Shown here one piece after another: positions 1 through 7,519 of a stretch of 9,866 nucleotides of DNA. A model generated the notes under the pieces. It had not been told where the DNA came from. It did not search any database and saw only the letters and a program-made list of their open reading frames with translations. The stretch's first letter is position 1, and every line of letters begins with the position of its first letter. Both the position numbers and the translations under genes were made by a program. Origin of the DNA: Microvirga sp. (lineage in GTDB: Bacteria; Pseudomonadota; Alphaproteobacteria; Rhizobiales; Beijerinckiaceae); the NCBI GenBank assembly GCA_022241475.1, contig JAKOMT010000002.1, positions 264,111-273,976 on the forward strand. The letters are read 5' to 3'.

Positions 1-3000
1 CCCTCGGCGGCGCGCGACGCGAACTCGTAGACCGCCGAAACGTCGCCGGCGAGCACCGCCCGGCGCAGATCCTCGGGGCCGCCGTCGGCCGGGATCTCGT
101 CGGCGGAGACCATGCTCGGATAAAGCGTCGTCGCACGCGCCGGCGAGGCCGTCGCGGCGGACGCGACGGTCTCCGTTTCAGGGGCGGCGGCGGACGCGAG
201 CGGATTGCGGCGGGGCGGCAGCGCCGGGGCCTCGCCGGTATTTGAGGTCTGGCCCTCGATCTCAGGCGCAGGGCCGAGCGGCATGAGATCGTCCATGCCG
301 ATGACGGAGGGCTCTTGCGGCGCGTCGAGACGCGCGCCGATCGAGGCCGTGGCGTCCGGCGTCTCGCCCCGGGTCGATCCCTCGCCGGCGCTCGCGAGAG
401 CGGGAGCGCGGGCGGGCAACGGCGACGACGCGGGATCGGAAACCGACGGCGAGATGTCGGAGAGGACCGGGTCGGCGAATTCGCGCGGCTCGCCGGCGAG
501 GTCGACCGTCTCGGACCCGCCGATCACGGTGGAGCCGATCTGGAAGGCGCCGATGGCGAGCACGACGGCGGCGGCGGCCATCAGCAGCGGGCGACGCCGG
601 CCCGCGGCGGCGGCGGCGGTCTTCTCCTGGGCGAGGGGCGAGCGGGCGCTGCGCGCGTCGACGGAGGGACCGCGGCGTGACGCCGCGGCGGCCTCGGCGG
701 CTGCGTTCTGGGCGGCGCGGCGCGCGGCGGCGATGAAGCTCGCCTTGATCTGCGCAGGATCCTCGGATTCGCCCTGCTGACGGGGACGTGCGACGCCCGG
801 CTCGAGGGGCACGTCGCCCCCGAGCGAGCCCACCGTCGCGACCGGACGATCGGCCTCGGCGCGCGGCGAGAGGGCGACGCCCGCCCGCGCCTTGGCGAGA
901 TCGAGCAATCGGGCGGGGGTCATTTCGGGGCCGAACGACGCGTGAGCCGCAACGGGCGCCGTCCGGCGCGCATCGGACTTCACGTCGGGCTTCCCGTCGG
1001 GCTTGCTCTCGGCGACCGGACGAGTCTGGGCGCGCCGCTTCTGAAGGCCGGCGCTTCTCGCCGCTTGCGCGCCCGACTGCATGTGCGTCTCGAGCGATGC
1101 GAGGCGCTCGACGAGCTTGTCGAGCGTCGTCTGAACGCCGCCCACCGCCTCGGCCCCGCGCTCCTGCGCCAGCGATTGCAGTTCCTTGATCTCGGAGAGC
1201 GAGCGCGTCAGGTCGTCGATATCCGCGTGGGCGGAGGTTTCGGCGAAGGACGGACGAGGCAACGACTTGAAGCTTTCGACGACGGCCGAGCGGGCGGCCC
1301 GCGCGACGGCCTCGACGCTCGCGTCGCGCTCGGTTTCGAGCCTGCGCGCGATGGCCTCGATCTGCGTCTCCAGCGCGTCGACGGCCTCCGCGCCCGCATT
1401 CGGGCGATCGGCTGCGTCGATCCGGCTGGCGAGTTGGGCCAGCATGTCTTCGAGCGAGCGCACGCCGCCGCGCACGTCGATCGACCGGACGTTCTCGTCG
1501 AGCCTGTCGAGGCGCTCGATCAGCGCGCCGAGCTCGTGCGAATGGTTCGACGGGGCGTTCGTGAGCGCGTTTTCGACGCCGGCGCGCAGCTCGGAGAAGG
1601 CGTGGTCGAAATCAGGACGAGCTTCGGCGCGGATCGCGTCGAGCTTTTCCGCCAACCGCGCGATCTGCTCCGAAACCGGCGTCAGATCGACGGTCGGTCG
1701 TTCGTCCGCCAGCCGATCGATCCGGGCCTTCAGCACGTCGAATTCGGTGGGCAAGGTGGAGCGCACGTCCGCGATCGCCAGCTCGACGCCGCGCCGAAGC
1801 TGCGTGAATTCACGGCCGATATCGAAGGCGGGACGCTCCTGCGCCAGTCGGTCGATGCTTTCCCTGAGCGCGCCGAGTTCGCCGTGCGCCGAGGACTGGG
1901 CGCCGGCGAGGGCTTCGTCGACGCTGCGGCGCAGCTCGGCGAGTTCGCGACCGACATCCGGCCCGCTGCTCGCAAACGTTTCGATGCGCTCTCCCAGCGC
2001 CTCCACGCGATCGCCGAGGGCGTCGAGATCGGTCGCCTTGGCGCCGTCGCGCAGATCGACGAGCCCTGCGGCCATGGCCGCGAGTTCGCGCGAGAGAAGC
2101 TCCGTTTCGCGCTTGCCGGCGGACGCCGCCAACGCTTCGAGCCTGTCTCCCATCGCGGCGACTGCGTCGCCGAGCCGCGCCAGCTCCCGTGTGGGCTGAG
2201 CGTCGGAGAGACCGGACAGCCGCTCGACGATCGATCCGTACTGGCGTTCGATCTCGGCGAACTCCCTCGCGGCGTCGCGCTCGCCCGGCGCCTTCTTCAC
2301 GGCTCCCCGAATTTCCTCGACGGCGCTGCGCAGCCCGGCGAAATCGAGCGACGTGACCTGGTTGCGGGCGAGGTGGCCGACACGCTGCGAAAGATCGCGG
2401 ATATGCTCCTGCAGATCGACGAGGCGCTCGGGATCGGCGAGTTTCGCGAGAGCGCCGCGCACGGTTTCGAGCTCACGCGCCAGGCTGGTCGCGAGCCGCT
2501 TGTCGGAGGCGGCGAAATCCTCGATACGGGCGCTGAGCGCGCGGTATTCGCGCCCCGCCTCGCCATAGGCGCCGCTGGCGGCCTCAACCGCGATGCGCTC
2601 GATTTCCCCGTGAACCCGCTCGACGAGCGCGTTGATCCGCTCGAGGTCCGCCTCCCGTCCAGCCTTGGCGGCGGCGACGGCTTCGCGGGACAGTTCCGTC
2701 AGATTGATTTCGAGCGCTGCGAGATCGTCGCGCGTGGCGAGACCCGCGACACGGCTGGCGAGATCGCCGACCCCGCGACGAAGCTGGGACGCGGCGCCGA
2801 CCGCGTCGGCGCGGTCCGGCGCGGGCGATTCGAGTTGGCTCGCGAGCCGCGAAATGTCGGCGCGGAGCGTCTCCAGCACGTCCCCGGAGGAGGACTGCCG
2901 GGGACGATCGTCACGAGCCGGCGCAGAAGCGGGGACGGGCTGTCCGAGCTTGCCTGCGATCGAAGCGATGCGTTGCTCGAAGCCGCGCAGGACGCTCTCG

Positions 3001-3668
3001 ACCTGCGCCGTCTGCGGGGCGGCGACGGGACGGCGATCATCCCGGTCCGAGAGGTCGGCGAGATGCCCTTCGATCTTGCCCATGGCCTCGACGGCGGGCC
3101 CGAGGGACGGCTTGCGGCCTTCGACGACCTTGCGCTCGATGTCGTCGAGACGCTTCGTCATCAGCGACAACGCTTCGCCCAGCACGTTGGCGGTGCGGTC
3201 CTGCCGGTCGAGCGCCATGCGGGTGCCTTCGGAAAGGACGCGCGTGCTTTCGCTCATGCGATCTTCGGCGCGCTCGATCCAACGCGCGACGGAATCGAGC
3301 GCGTCCGCGGTGCGCGTGGCGCCCTCGCGCGACTTGCGGTCGACCTCCGGCGCGGCGGCCGCCACGCTGCGCGGCTGAGGCTGCGGCTGCGGCTGCGCGC
3401 CGCGGCCCCGAGTTATGCGGGCGATCCGCGATGCGACGGCGTCGAGGTCGTCATAGGTCTGGGCCGGCGGCTGCGCGGGCGGAGGCCGGCGGCGCACGAT
3501 CGGCGGATTTTCAGTGAAAGCGCGGGTCGCGCGGTCCGAGATGGTGGCCTGGAGCCATTCGTCGAGGCTCATCCCCGCCCGACGCGCCGCCTCCCGCGCG
3601 GCGTCGCGCGTGTCGGGATCAAGCCATCCAGGTACCATGGGACGTTTTCCGTGGACATTCTGTCGCAT
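1..3668 (-). CDS. PodJ/SEL1-type polar localisation protein, 3' end off window (partial)
   Basis: The minus frame is open for 1222 codons with no stop and continues past the left edge. I chose ATG 3668 because the protein then begins MRQNVHGK and leads into WLDPDTRDAAREAARRAGMS (GMSLDEWL at residues 32-39), the N-terminus typical of rhizobial PodJ/SEL1 proteins; ATG 3638 is a weaker alternative. After a Q-P repeat (92-99) comes a long Glu/Arg/Leu-rich coiled-coil region (about 125-870), then a conserved FIAAARRAAQ segment (978-987). An RRR cluster precedes one membrane span (about 1028-1049), followed by a Pro/Ala/Ser-rich linker. The last 28 residues look like the start of a Sel1-type repeat domain. 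The layout predicts a cytoplasmic coiled coil and a periplasmic C-terminus. In Caulobacter and rhizobia, PodJ proteins mark a cell pole and recruit polar factors. The Sel1 repeats and any peptidoglycan-binding domain lie outside the window, so the exact orthology is inferred. Confidence 0.85.
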   Translation of the reverse strand, partial: MRQNVHGKRPMVPGWLDPDTRDAAREAARRAGMSLDEWLQATISDRATRAFTENPPIVRRRPPPAQPPAQTYDDLDAVASRIARITRGRGAQPQPQPQPRSVAAAAPEVDRKSREGATRTADALDSVARWIERAEDRMSESTRVLSEGTRMALDRQDRTANVLGEALSLMTKRLDDIERKVVEGRKPSLGPAVEAMGKIEGHLADLSDRDDRRPVAAPQTAQVESVLRGFEQRIASIAGKLGQPVPASAPARDDRPRQSSSGDVLETLRADISRLASQLESPAPDRADAVGAASQLRRGVGDLASRVAGLATRDDLAALEINLTELSREAVAAAKAGREADLERINALVERVHGEIERIAVEAASGAYGEAGREYRALSARIEDFAASDKRLATSLARELETVRGALAKLADPERLVDLQEHIRDLSQRVGHLARNQVTSLDFAGLRSAVEEIRGAVKKAPGERDAAREFAEIERQYGSIVERLSGLSDAQPTRELARLGDAVAAMGDRLEALAASAGKRETELLSRELAAMAAGLVDLRDGAKATDLDALGDRVEALGERIETFASSGPDVGRELAELRRSVDEALAGAQSSAHGELGALRESIDRLAQERPAFDIGREFTQLRRGVELAIADVRSTLPTEFDVLKARIDRLADERPTVDLTPVSEQIARLAEKLDAIRAEARPDFDHAFSELRAGVENALTNAPSNHSHELGALIERLDRLDENVRSIDVRGGVRSLEDMLAQLASRIDAADRPNAGAEAVDALETQIEAIARRLETERDASVEAVARAARSAVVESFKSLPRPSFAETSAHADIDDLTRSLSEIKELQSLAQERGAEAVGGVQTTLDKLVERLASLETHMQSGAQAARSAGLQKRRAQTRPVAESKPDGKPDVKSDARRTAPVAAHASFGPEMTPARLLDLAKARAGVALSPRAEADRPVATVGSLGGDVPLEPGVARPRQQGESEDPAQIKASFIAAARRAAQNAAAEAAAASRRGPSVDARSARSPLAQEKTAAAAAGRRRPLLMAAAAVVLAIGAFQIGSTVIGGSETVDLAGEPREFADPVLSDISPSVSDPASSPLPARAPALASAGEGSTRGETPDATASIGARLDAPQEPSVIGMDDLMPLGPAPEIEGQTSNTGEAPALPPRRNPLASAAAPETETVASAATASPARATTLYPSMVSADEIPADGGPEDLRRAVLAGDVSAVYEFASRAAE

Positions 3669-3807
3669 CGCCGCGCCTCGGCTCACAGATGGGGCGTGCC
3701 TCCTGCGCCGCCGACGCCGCCCCAGCGCGCCAGTCCGCGAGACGCCTCATTTCCACCCTTGCGGAATCCGAAAGCGACGTCTTACCGCCAACTCTTTCGC
3801 GTTACGG

Positions 3808-3822
3808 TAAACAGGGAGTTAA
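3808..3822 (-). promoter_or_regulatory. CtrA-like binding site
   Basis: On the minus strand this reads TTAA-N7-TTTA, one base from the CtrA consensus TTAA-N7-TTAA. It lies 140 bp upstream of the PodJ-like start, and a GANTC methylation site (3824-3828) begins two bases beyond it. Cell-cycle control of podJ is known in Caulobacter; binding here is inferred from the motif. Confidence 0.4.
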
Positions 3823-3950
3823 TGAATCACTGAGAGATTGTTAAAAATCGCGCTCACGCCGGATCTCGACGGCCCGCTCGCCGTCGCCGACTCCGCATGG
3901 AGCCGATATACGGCCGATTACACCCTATCCCAGCCCGACCGAAGATTGCG

Positions 3951-3991
3951 AAAACGTTAAGGCCCCCTGTCGGCCGGAGCCGAGGGGGCCT
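3951..3991 (-). terminator. Rho-independent terminator of the L,D-transpeptidase gene
   Basis: A perfect 9-bp inverted repeat, AGGCCCCCT (3960-3968) against AGGGGGCCT (3983-3991), encloses a 14-base loop that can itself pair CGGC with GCCG. On the minus strand the stem is followed by TTAACGTTTTC. It starts 19 bases after the transpeptidase stop codon, so it should end that transcript before the PodJ-like gene. Confidence 0.85.
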
Positions 3992-4010
3992 CGCCCGATC
4001 GTCGCGTCGC

Positions 4011-5384
4011 TCAGCGGAAGGACGTGTAGCCCACGGCCTGATCCGGCGCGAGCGGATACGCTCCCGGCATCAGGTCGACGCGCCTGTCGGAGCCGCTCGC
4101 GCCGCGGCGCGGGGGCTGCGGCTGCGAAGTCTCCGCCGCTGCGGGCGAACCCGCCTCGCCCTCGCGGGAACCGCCGCCGAAGGGGTTGAGCGAGAACAGG
4201 TCGCCGAACAGGCGCTGGTGCAGCGGCCGCTCCTCCGAGGCTCCGGCCCGCGCGACGCTCGTCACGCCCTGCGAAGCGGCGGGCGCCTCGGGGGACGGCG
4301 CGGCCGAAGCCAGAGTGGCCGGAGCCGTGGAGACGGGCGCGAAGGAGGCGGGAGCGACGATCGGCGCGGGCGCGGAGGCGACGGCCGTCTCCCTCGGTTG
4401 TCCGCTCGGATCGATCGGAATCTCGCGGCGCCCCGCGGCGATGGCGTCCGGACGGCTGACCATGCCGAGACGGCGCGCGCGGCTCGAGACCTGGCTCGGA
4501 TTTTCGGCGGCGCCCAGGGCGACCGCGTATTCGCGGAACGTGTCGTGACTGCCGCCGTCGTCATAGACGATACGCACGGCCTCCACGCCCTTGTCGACGA
4601 GTTCGGCGACGCGAATATCGTCGCGCGCGTTCTTCTCGCGCACGGCCTGCGCCAGTTGCTGGTCGATCGGGGAGCAATTCTGCGAGTTGAAGGCGTAGCG
4701 TCGGCCGCAAACCTCGTAGCGAGGCTCCGTCCGGGAGACCTCGAAATGGTCGTTGCCTTCCTTGAGATTGCGCCAGAAGCCGATGTTCTCGTCGTAGCGC
4801 ACCTTGGCGAGGTTCTCGGCCGTCATCCGGAACGGGTAGGCCTGAACCTGGAAGCCCCGCTGACCGCCCGCGAACGCCTCGCGCGCGATGGCGTAGACCT
4901 CGGCGATGGCTTCATCGGTCATCGCGTAGCATCCGGCCGACGAGCAGGAGCCGTGGACCATCAGATGCGCGCCGGAGCGTCCGTGCTCACGGTCGAACTG
5001 GTTCGGGAAGCCGATGTTGAACGAGAGGTAGTACGACGAATTCGGGTTCATCAGGTCGGGGGTGACGGTGTAGAAGCCCTCCGGCGCCTGCCGGTCGCCC
5101 TCGCGCTTCTTCGGTCCGAGCTGCCCCGACCAACGGCAGATCGGATAGGTCTTGAGCAGCGCGTACTGGCCGTCGCGCCCCTTCTTCCAGACCTCGAGCT
5201 CGGCTTCCTTCTTGAAGATGCGGACGAGAATGGGATCGCGCTGAGACATGCCGTTGCGCTCCATGAGCGCGAGGGTCTGCGGCGGGATCGGCTGGAGATG
5301 ACGATTGGACGAAGCGAGGTTCGGCTCCTGGCAGGCCGCCAGCGCCAATGTCAATCCGGCGGCGAGGAGTAGACGCTTCACCAT
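4011..5384 (-). CDS. L,D-transpeptidase lipoprotein, YafK/YkuD family
   Basis: The 457-residue protein starts with a lipoprotein signal: KR, a hydrophobic stretch, then a lipobox LALAAC with the acylated cysteine at residue 18. It is therefore probably anchored to the envelope facing the periplasm. The YafK-type catalytic domain spans about residues 50-225. The motif HGSCSSAGCYAM (144-155) supplies the likely catalytic His144 and Cys152. L,D-transpeptidases form 3-3 cross-links in peptidoglycan or attach proteins to it; YafK (DpaA) instead removes Braun lipoprotein from peptidoglycan, so the exact reaction is open. From about residue 330 there is a long Pro/Ala/Ser-rich tail, with a less biased last 30 residues. 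ATG 5384 is preceded by a good GGAG ribosome site. The gene lies 149 bp downstream of accA on the same strand and has its own terminator. Confidence 0.9.
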   Translation of the reverse strand: MVKRLLLAAGLTLALAACQEPNLASSNRHLQPIPPQTLALMERNGMSQRDPILVRIFKKEAELEVWKKGRDGQYALLKTYPICRWSGQLGPKKREGDRQAPEGFYTVTPDLMNPNSSYYLSFNIGFPNQFDREHGRSGAHLMVHGSCSSAGCYAMTDEAIAEVYAIAREAFAGGQRGFQVQAYPFRMTAENLAKVRYDENIGFWRNLKEGNDHFEVSRTEPRYEVCGRRYAFNSQNCSPIDQQLAQAVREKNARDDIRVAELVDKGVEAVRIVYDDGGSHDTFREYAVALGAAENPSQVSSRARRLGMVSRPDAIAAGRREIPIDPSGQPRETAVASAPAPIVAPASFAPVSTAPATLASAAPSPEAPAASQGVTSVARAGASEERPLHQRLFGDLFSLNPFGGGSREGEAGSPAAAETSQPQPPRRGASGSDRRVDLMPGAYPLAPDQAVGYTSFR

Positions 5385-5533
5385 GGGAACTCCGCTCGTC
5401 GATGGGCGTTCGGCGCACCGCGCTGAACGCGGAAACGCGCACGCTATCCCAAGTCGATACGATCGTTAGCCTTACCGAAGGCTTACCGCAAGGGGTCGCC
5501 ATCTGCCGGGATGGTCAACGAAACGTTAACGGC
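5385..5533 (-). promoter_or_regulatory. Upstream region of the L,D-transpeptidase gene with a paired CTTACCG motif
   Basis: This gap between accA and the transpeptidase gene contains CTTACCG twice (5471-5477 and 5482-5488), spaced 11 bp, about one helical turn. The first copy sits inside a perfect inverted repeat GCCTT-ACCG-AAGGC (5469-5482). A palindromic CGTTAACG follows the accA stop. No strong -35/-10 pair and no intrinsic terminator for accA is visible, so read-through from accA is possible. Confidence 0.4.
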
Positions 5534-6487
5534 TCAAAGATTTCGCCCGATGGCGAGAAATTTGTCGGCCCGCTTGGCCTTGATCTCGTCGCGCGACAAT
5601 CCCGCGAAGTCGCCCAGCGCAGCCGCGAGGGCGTCGCCAGCGGCGCGGATCGCGGCCTGCGGATCACGATGGGCGCCGCCGACGGGCTCGGTGACGATCC
5701 GGTCGATGACGCCCATTTTGAGAAGGTCCTGGGCGGTGATCTTCATGTTGGTCGCGGCGTCCTGCGCGCGCGCGGAGTCGCGCCAGAGGATCGAGGCGGC
5801 GCCCTCCGGCGAGATCACGCTGTAGATCGCGTGCTCGAGCATCAGCACCTTGTTCGCGGTCGCGATGGCGATGGCGCCGCCGGAACCGCCCTCCCCGATC
5901 ACGAGCGAAATGTTGGGCGAGCGCAACGTGAGGCAGGCCTCGGTCGAGCGCGCGATGGCCTCCGCCTGGCCGCGTTCCTCCGCCTCGATGCCGGGATAGG
6001 CGCCGGCCGTGTCGACGAAGGTCAGGACCGGCAGGTCGAAGCGGTCGGCGAGCTCCATAAGGCGGGCGGCCTTGCGGTAGCCTTCGGGACGGGCCATCCC
6101 GAAATTGTGCCTGATGCGCGCCTGGGTGTTGGAGCCCTTCTCCTGGCCGATGACGCAGACGGGCTGGCCGCGAAACCGTCCGAAGCCGCCGACGATGGCC
6201 TCGTCCTCACCGAAATTGCGATCGCCCGCGAGCGCCGTGAAGTCGGTGATCAGGCCATTGCGGAAATCGAGGAAATGCGGGCGCTGGGGGTGACGGGCGA
6301 CCTGCGTCTTCTGCCAGGGGGTGAGCGCGGCGTAGATTTCGACGAGCGCCTGAGACGCCTTGTCCTCGAGCCTCGCGATATCGTCGGAGATCGCGACCGC
6401 GTCGCTCGCCTCGCCCATCCGCCGCAATTCCTCGAGCTTGGCTTCGAGCTCCGCGACGGGTTTTTCGAAATCGAGATAGGTGCGCAT
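5534..6487 (-). CDS. accA: Acetyl-CoA carboxylase carboxyltransferase subunit alpha
   Basis: AccA pairs with AccD in the cytoplasm to move the carboxyl group from carboxybiotin to acetyl-CoA, making malonyl-CoA, the first committed step of fatty acid synthesis. From ATG 6487 the protein is 317 residues and begins MRTYLDFEKPVAELEAKLEE, the canonical alphaproteobacterial start and length. The frame stays open upstream to 6601, but that 38-residue extension is unconserved in character and ATG 6490 is only one codon earlier. An N-terminal helical segment precedes the crotonase-like carboxyltransferase fold, with the glycine-rich EGGSGGAIAIA stretch and SPEGAASILWRD clearly present. As expected, there is no zinc ribbon, which belongs to AccD. 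The ribosome site is weak. The gene is divergent from comF and upstream of the transpeptidase gene. Confidence 0.97.
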   Translation of the reverse strand: MRTYLDFEKPVAELEAKLEELRRMGEASDAVAISDDIARLEDKASQALVEIYAALTPWQKTQVARHPQRPHFLDFRNGLITDFTALAGDRNFGEDEAIVGGFGRFRGQPVCVIGQEKGSNTQARIRHNFGMARPEGYRKAARLMELADRFDLPVLTFVDTAGAYPGIEAEERGQAEAIARSTEACLTLRSPNISLVIGEGGSGGAIAIATANKVLMLEHAIYSVISPEGAASILWRDSARAQDAATNMKITAQDLLKMGVIDRIVTEPVGGAHRDPQAAIRAAGDALAAALGDFAGLSRDEIKAKRADKFLAIGRNL

Positions 6488-6553
6488 CATATCCGGCGAT
6501 CGTGGAAGGGCGTCGCCGCACTCCCGTGAAGAGCCCGGCGTACACGGCGGCGG

Positions 6554-6584
6554 ACACTGGCCCCAATCACCTTCGCGAGTCAAG
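6554..6584 (-). promoter_or_regulatory. Candidate accA promoter
   Basis: On the minus strand CTTGACT (6578-6584) matches the alphaproteobacterial -35 element. An 17-18 base spacer leads to CCAGTG/CAGTGT (6554-6560), a poor -10. A GANTC site (6577-6581) overlaps the -35 box. The start codon lies about 67 bases downstream. The -35 is convincing; the -10 is not. Confidence 0.4.
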
Positions 6585-6628
6585 GCTGGGCGTTCCCGCA
6601 CGCCGGACGCGTCGAGCGCGATTCCGCG

Positions 6629-6659
6629 TCGACCGAAACGCCATTTATAATTGCATATC
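6629..6659 (+). promoter_or_regulatory. Candidate comF promoter in an AT-rich island
   Basis: A short AT-rich island in the accA-comF divergent gap holds a perfect TATAAT (6646-6651) and an alternative -10 GCATAT (6653-6658). TCGACC (6629-6634) is an acceptable -35 only for the second, with an 18-base spacer. TATAAT alone has no good -35 at 16-18 bases. It lies 27-40 bases before the comF start. Confidence 0.35.
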
Positions 6660-6685
6660 GGCGCGGCGCGACGCTAGCATCCGGC

Positions 6686-7471
6686 ATGGACGACGCGCGC
6701 GCCCTCACCCTGTTCGGCCGGATCGCCGCAGCCGCCGGCGCGGGGGCCGCGGCGGCCTGCGCGCGCTTCGTCACGCTCGCCTATCCGCCATCGTGCATCG
6801 CCTGCGGCGCGGCCACCGACAGGCCGCATGCGCTCTGCGCTGCATGCTGGAGCGGCGTCGCCTTCATCGAGCGGCCGTTCTGCGAACGCCTGGGCACGCC
6901 CTTCGCGCTCGATATCGGCGGCCCGCTTCTCTCGCCGTCCGCAATCGCCGATCCGCCCGTCTTCGCCCGAGCGCGAGCCGTTGCCGCCTATGACGGCGCG
7001 GCCCGGCTTCTGACGCATCGCCTGAAATACAACGACCGCGCCGAACTCGCCGAGGCGATGGGGCGGATGATGACGCGCGCCGGATCGGAACTCCTGGCCG
7101 ATGCCGATCTCCTCGTTCCGGTGCCGCTGCACCGGTGGCGGCTCTGGCGGAGGCGGTTCAATCAGGCGGCCGCGCTCGCGGCGGTCGTCGCGCGGATCTC
7201 GGGGACGCCGTGCGACATGGAGGCGCTCGAGCGCGTCAGGCGCACGCGCAGCCAGGTGGGACTGACGCGCTCTCAGCGCCGCGACAACCTGCAAGGCGCG
7301 TTCAAGGTTCCCCAGGCGGCGCGCCCTCGCCTCGAAGGCCGACGGGTCGTCGTCATCGACGACGTGCTGACGACGGGGTCGACCGCGAACGCGGTTTCGC
7401 GAGCGCTCCTTCGCGGAGGCGCGAAGAGCGTCGACGTGCTTTGCTTCGCGCGGGTCGTGACGCCGACGTAG
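6686..7471 (+). CDS. comF: ComF family protein (phosphoribosyltransferase-like)
   Basis: The 261-residue protein has the two parts of the ComF family. The N-terminal zinc-finger-like section has Cys37, Cys40, Cys51 and Cys54, with Cys66 nearby. The C-terminal type I phosphoribosyltransferase fold carries the PRPP loop VVVIDDVLTTGSTA (221-234). The family landmarks AYDGAARLLTHRLKY (101-115) and VPVPLHRWRLWRRRFNQA (144-161) are also present. ComF takes part in DNA uptake and natural transformation in Bacillus and Haemophilus; in most alphaproteobacteria its role is not established and no enzyme substrate is known. The start ATG 6686 has no strong ribosome site. It stands at the head of the plus-strand run with grxC 48 bp downstream. 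Confidence 0.93.
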   Translation: MDDARALTLFGRIAAAAGAGAAAACARFVTLAYPPSCIACGAATDRPHALCAACWSGVAFIERPFCERLGTPFALDIGGPLLSPSAIADPPVFARARAVAAYDGAARLLTHRLKYNDRAELAEAMGRMMTRAGSELLADADLLVPVPLHRWRLWRRRFNQAAALAAVVARISGTPCDMEALERVRRTRSQVGLTRSQRRDNLQGAFKVPQAARPRLEGRRVVVIDDVLTTGSTANAVSRALLRGGAKSVDVLCFARVVTPT

Positions 7472-7486
7472 AGCCCGGCCTATAGT
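7457..7486 (+). promoter_or_regulatory. Candidate grxC promoter
   Basis: GTGACG (7457-7462), 18 bases, then TATAGT (7481-7486) form a reasonable sigma-70 pair overlapping the end of comF, about 34 bases before the grxC start. A GANTC site (7509-7513) lies in the untranslated leader. It would allow grxC and the amidase gene to be expressed apart from comF. Confidence 0.45.
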
Positions 7487-7519
7487 GGCGTCGAACGCAA
7501 ATCCAAGCGAGTCCCGCCA

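Larger units (their letters stand above)
3669..4010. promoter_or_regulatory. 342-bp intergenic upstream region of the PodJ-like gene
   Basis: No gene is visible here. It holds the transpeptidase terminator at the right end, a CtrA-like site (3808-3822), GANTC sites at 3764-3768, 3824-3828 and 3889-3893, and an inverted pair TTACCG (3782-3787) / CGGTAA (3805-3810). It is clearly more AT-rich than the coding DNA between about 3775 and 3850. I could not place a convincing -35/-10 pair for the PodJ-like gene. Confidence 0.6.

Noticed and set aside
3372..3395. Short GGCTGC-type tandem repeat
   Set aside because: It encodes the Q-P repeat of the PodJ-like protein and is too short to treat as a separate repeat element.
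942..3833. A 963-codon open frame on the plus strand
   Set aside because: It is in exact codon register with the PodJ-like gene on the other strand. It stays open because that gene avoids TTA, CTA and TCA codons in high-GC DNA. Its translation has no recognisable domain and starts and ends in unsuitable places.
3897..5372. A 491-codon open frame on the plus strand
   Set aside because: It lies antisense to the L,D-transpeptidase, which has a lipobox, a catalytic motif, a ribosome site and a terminator. The plus frame is compositionally biased with no domain.
5348..6529. A 393-codon open frame on the plus strand
   Set aside because: It is the antisense shadow of accA, which is unmistakable.
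6488..6601. 38-residue N-terminal extension of AccA
   Set aside because: Canonical AccA starts at MRTYLDFEKP and is 317 residues long. The extension would cover the candidate promoter and is Pro/Cys-rich without family resemblance.
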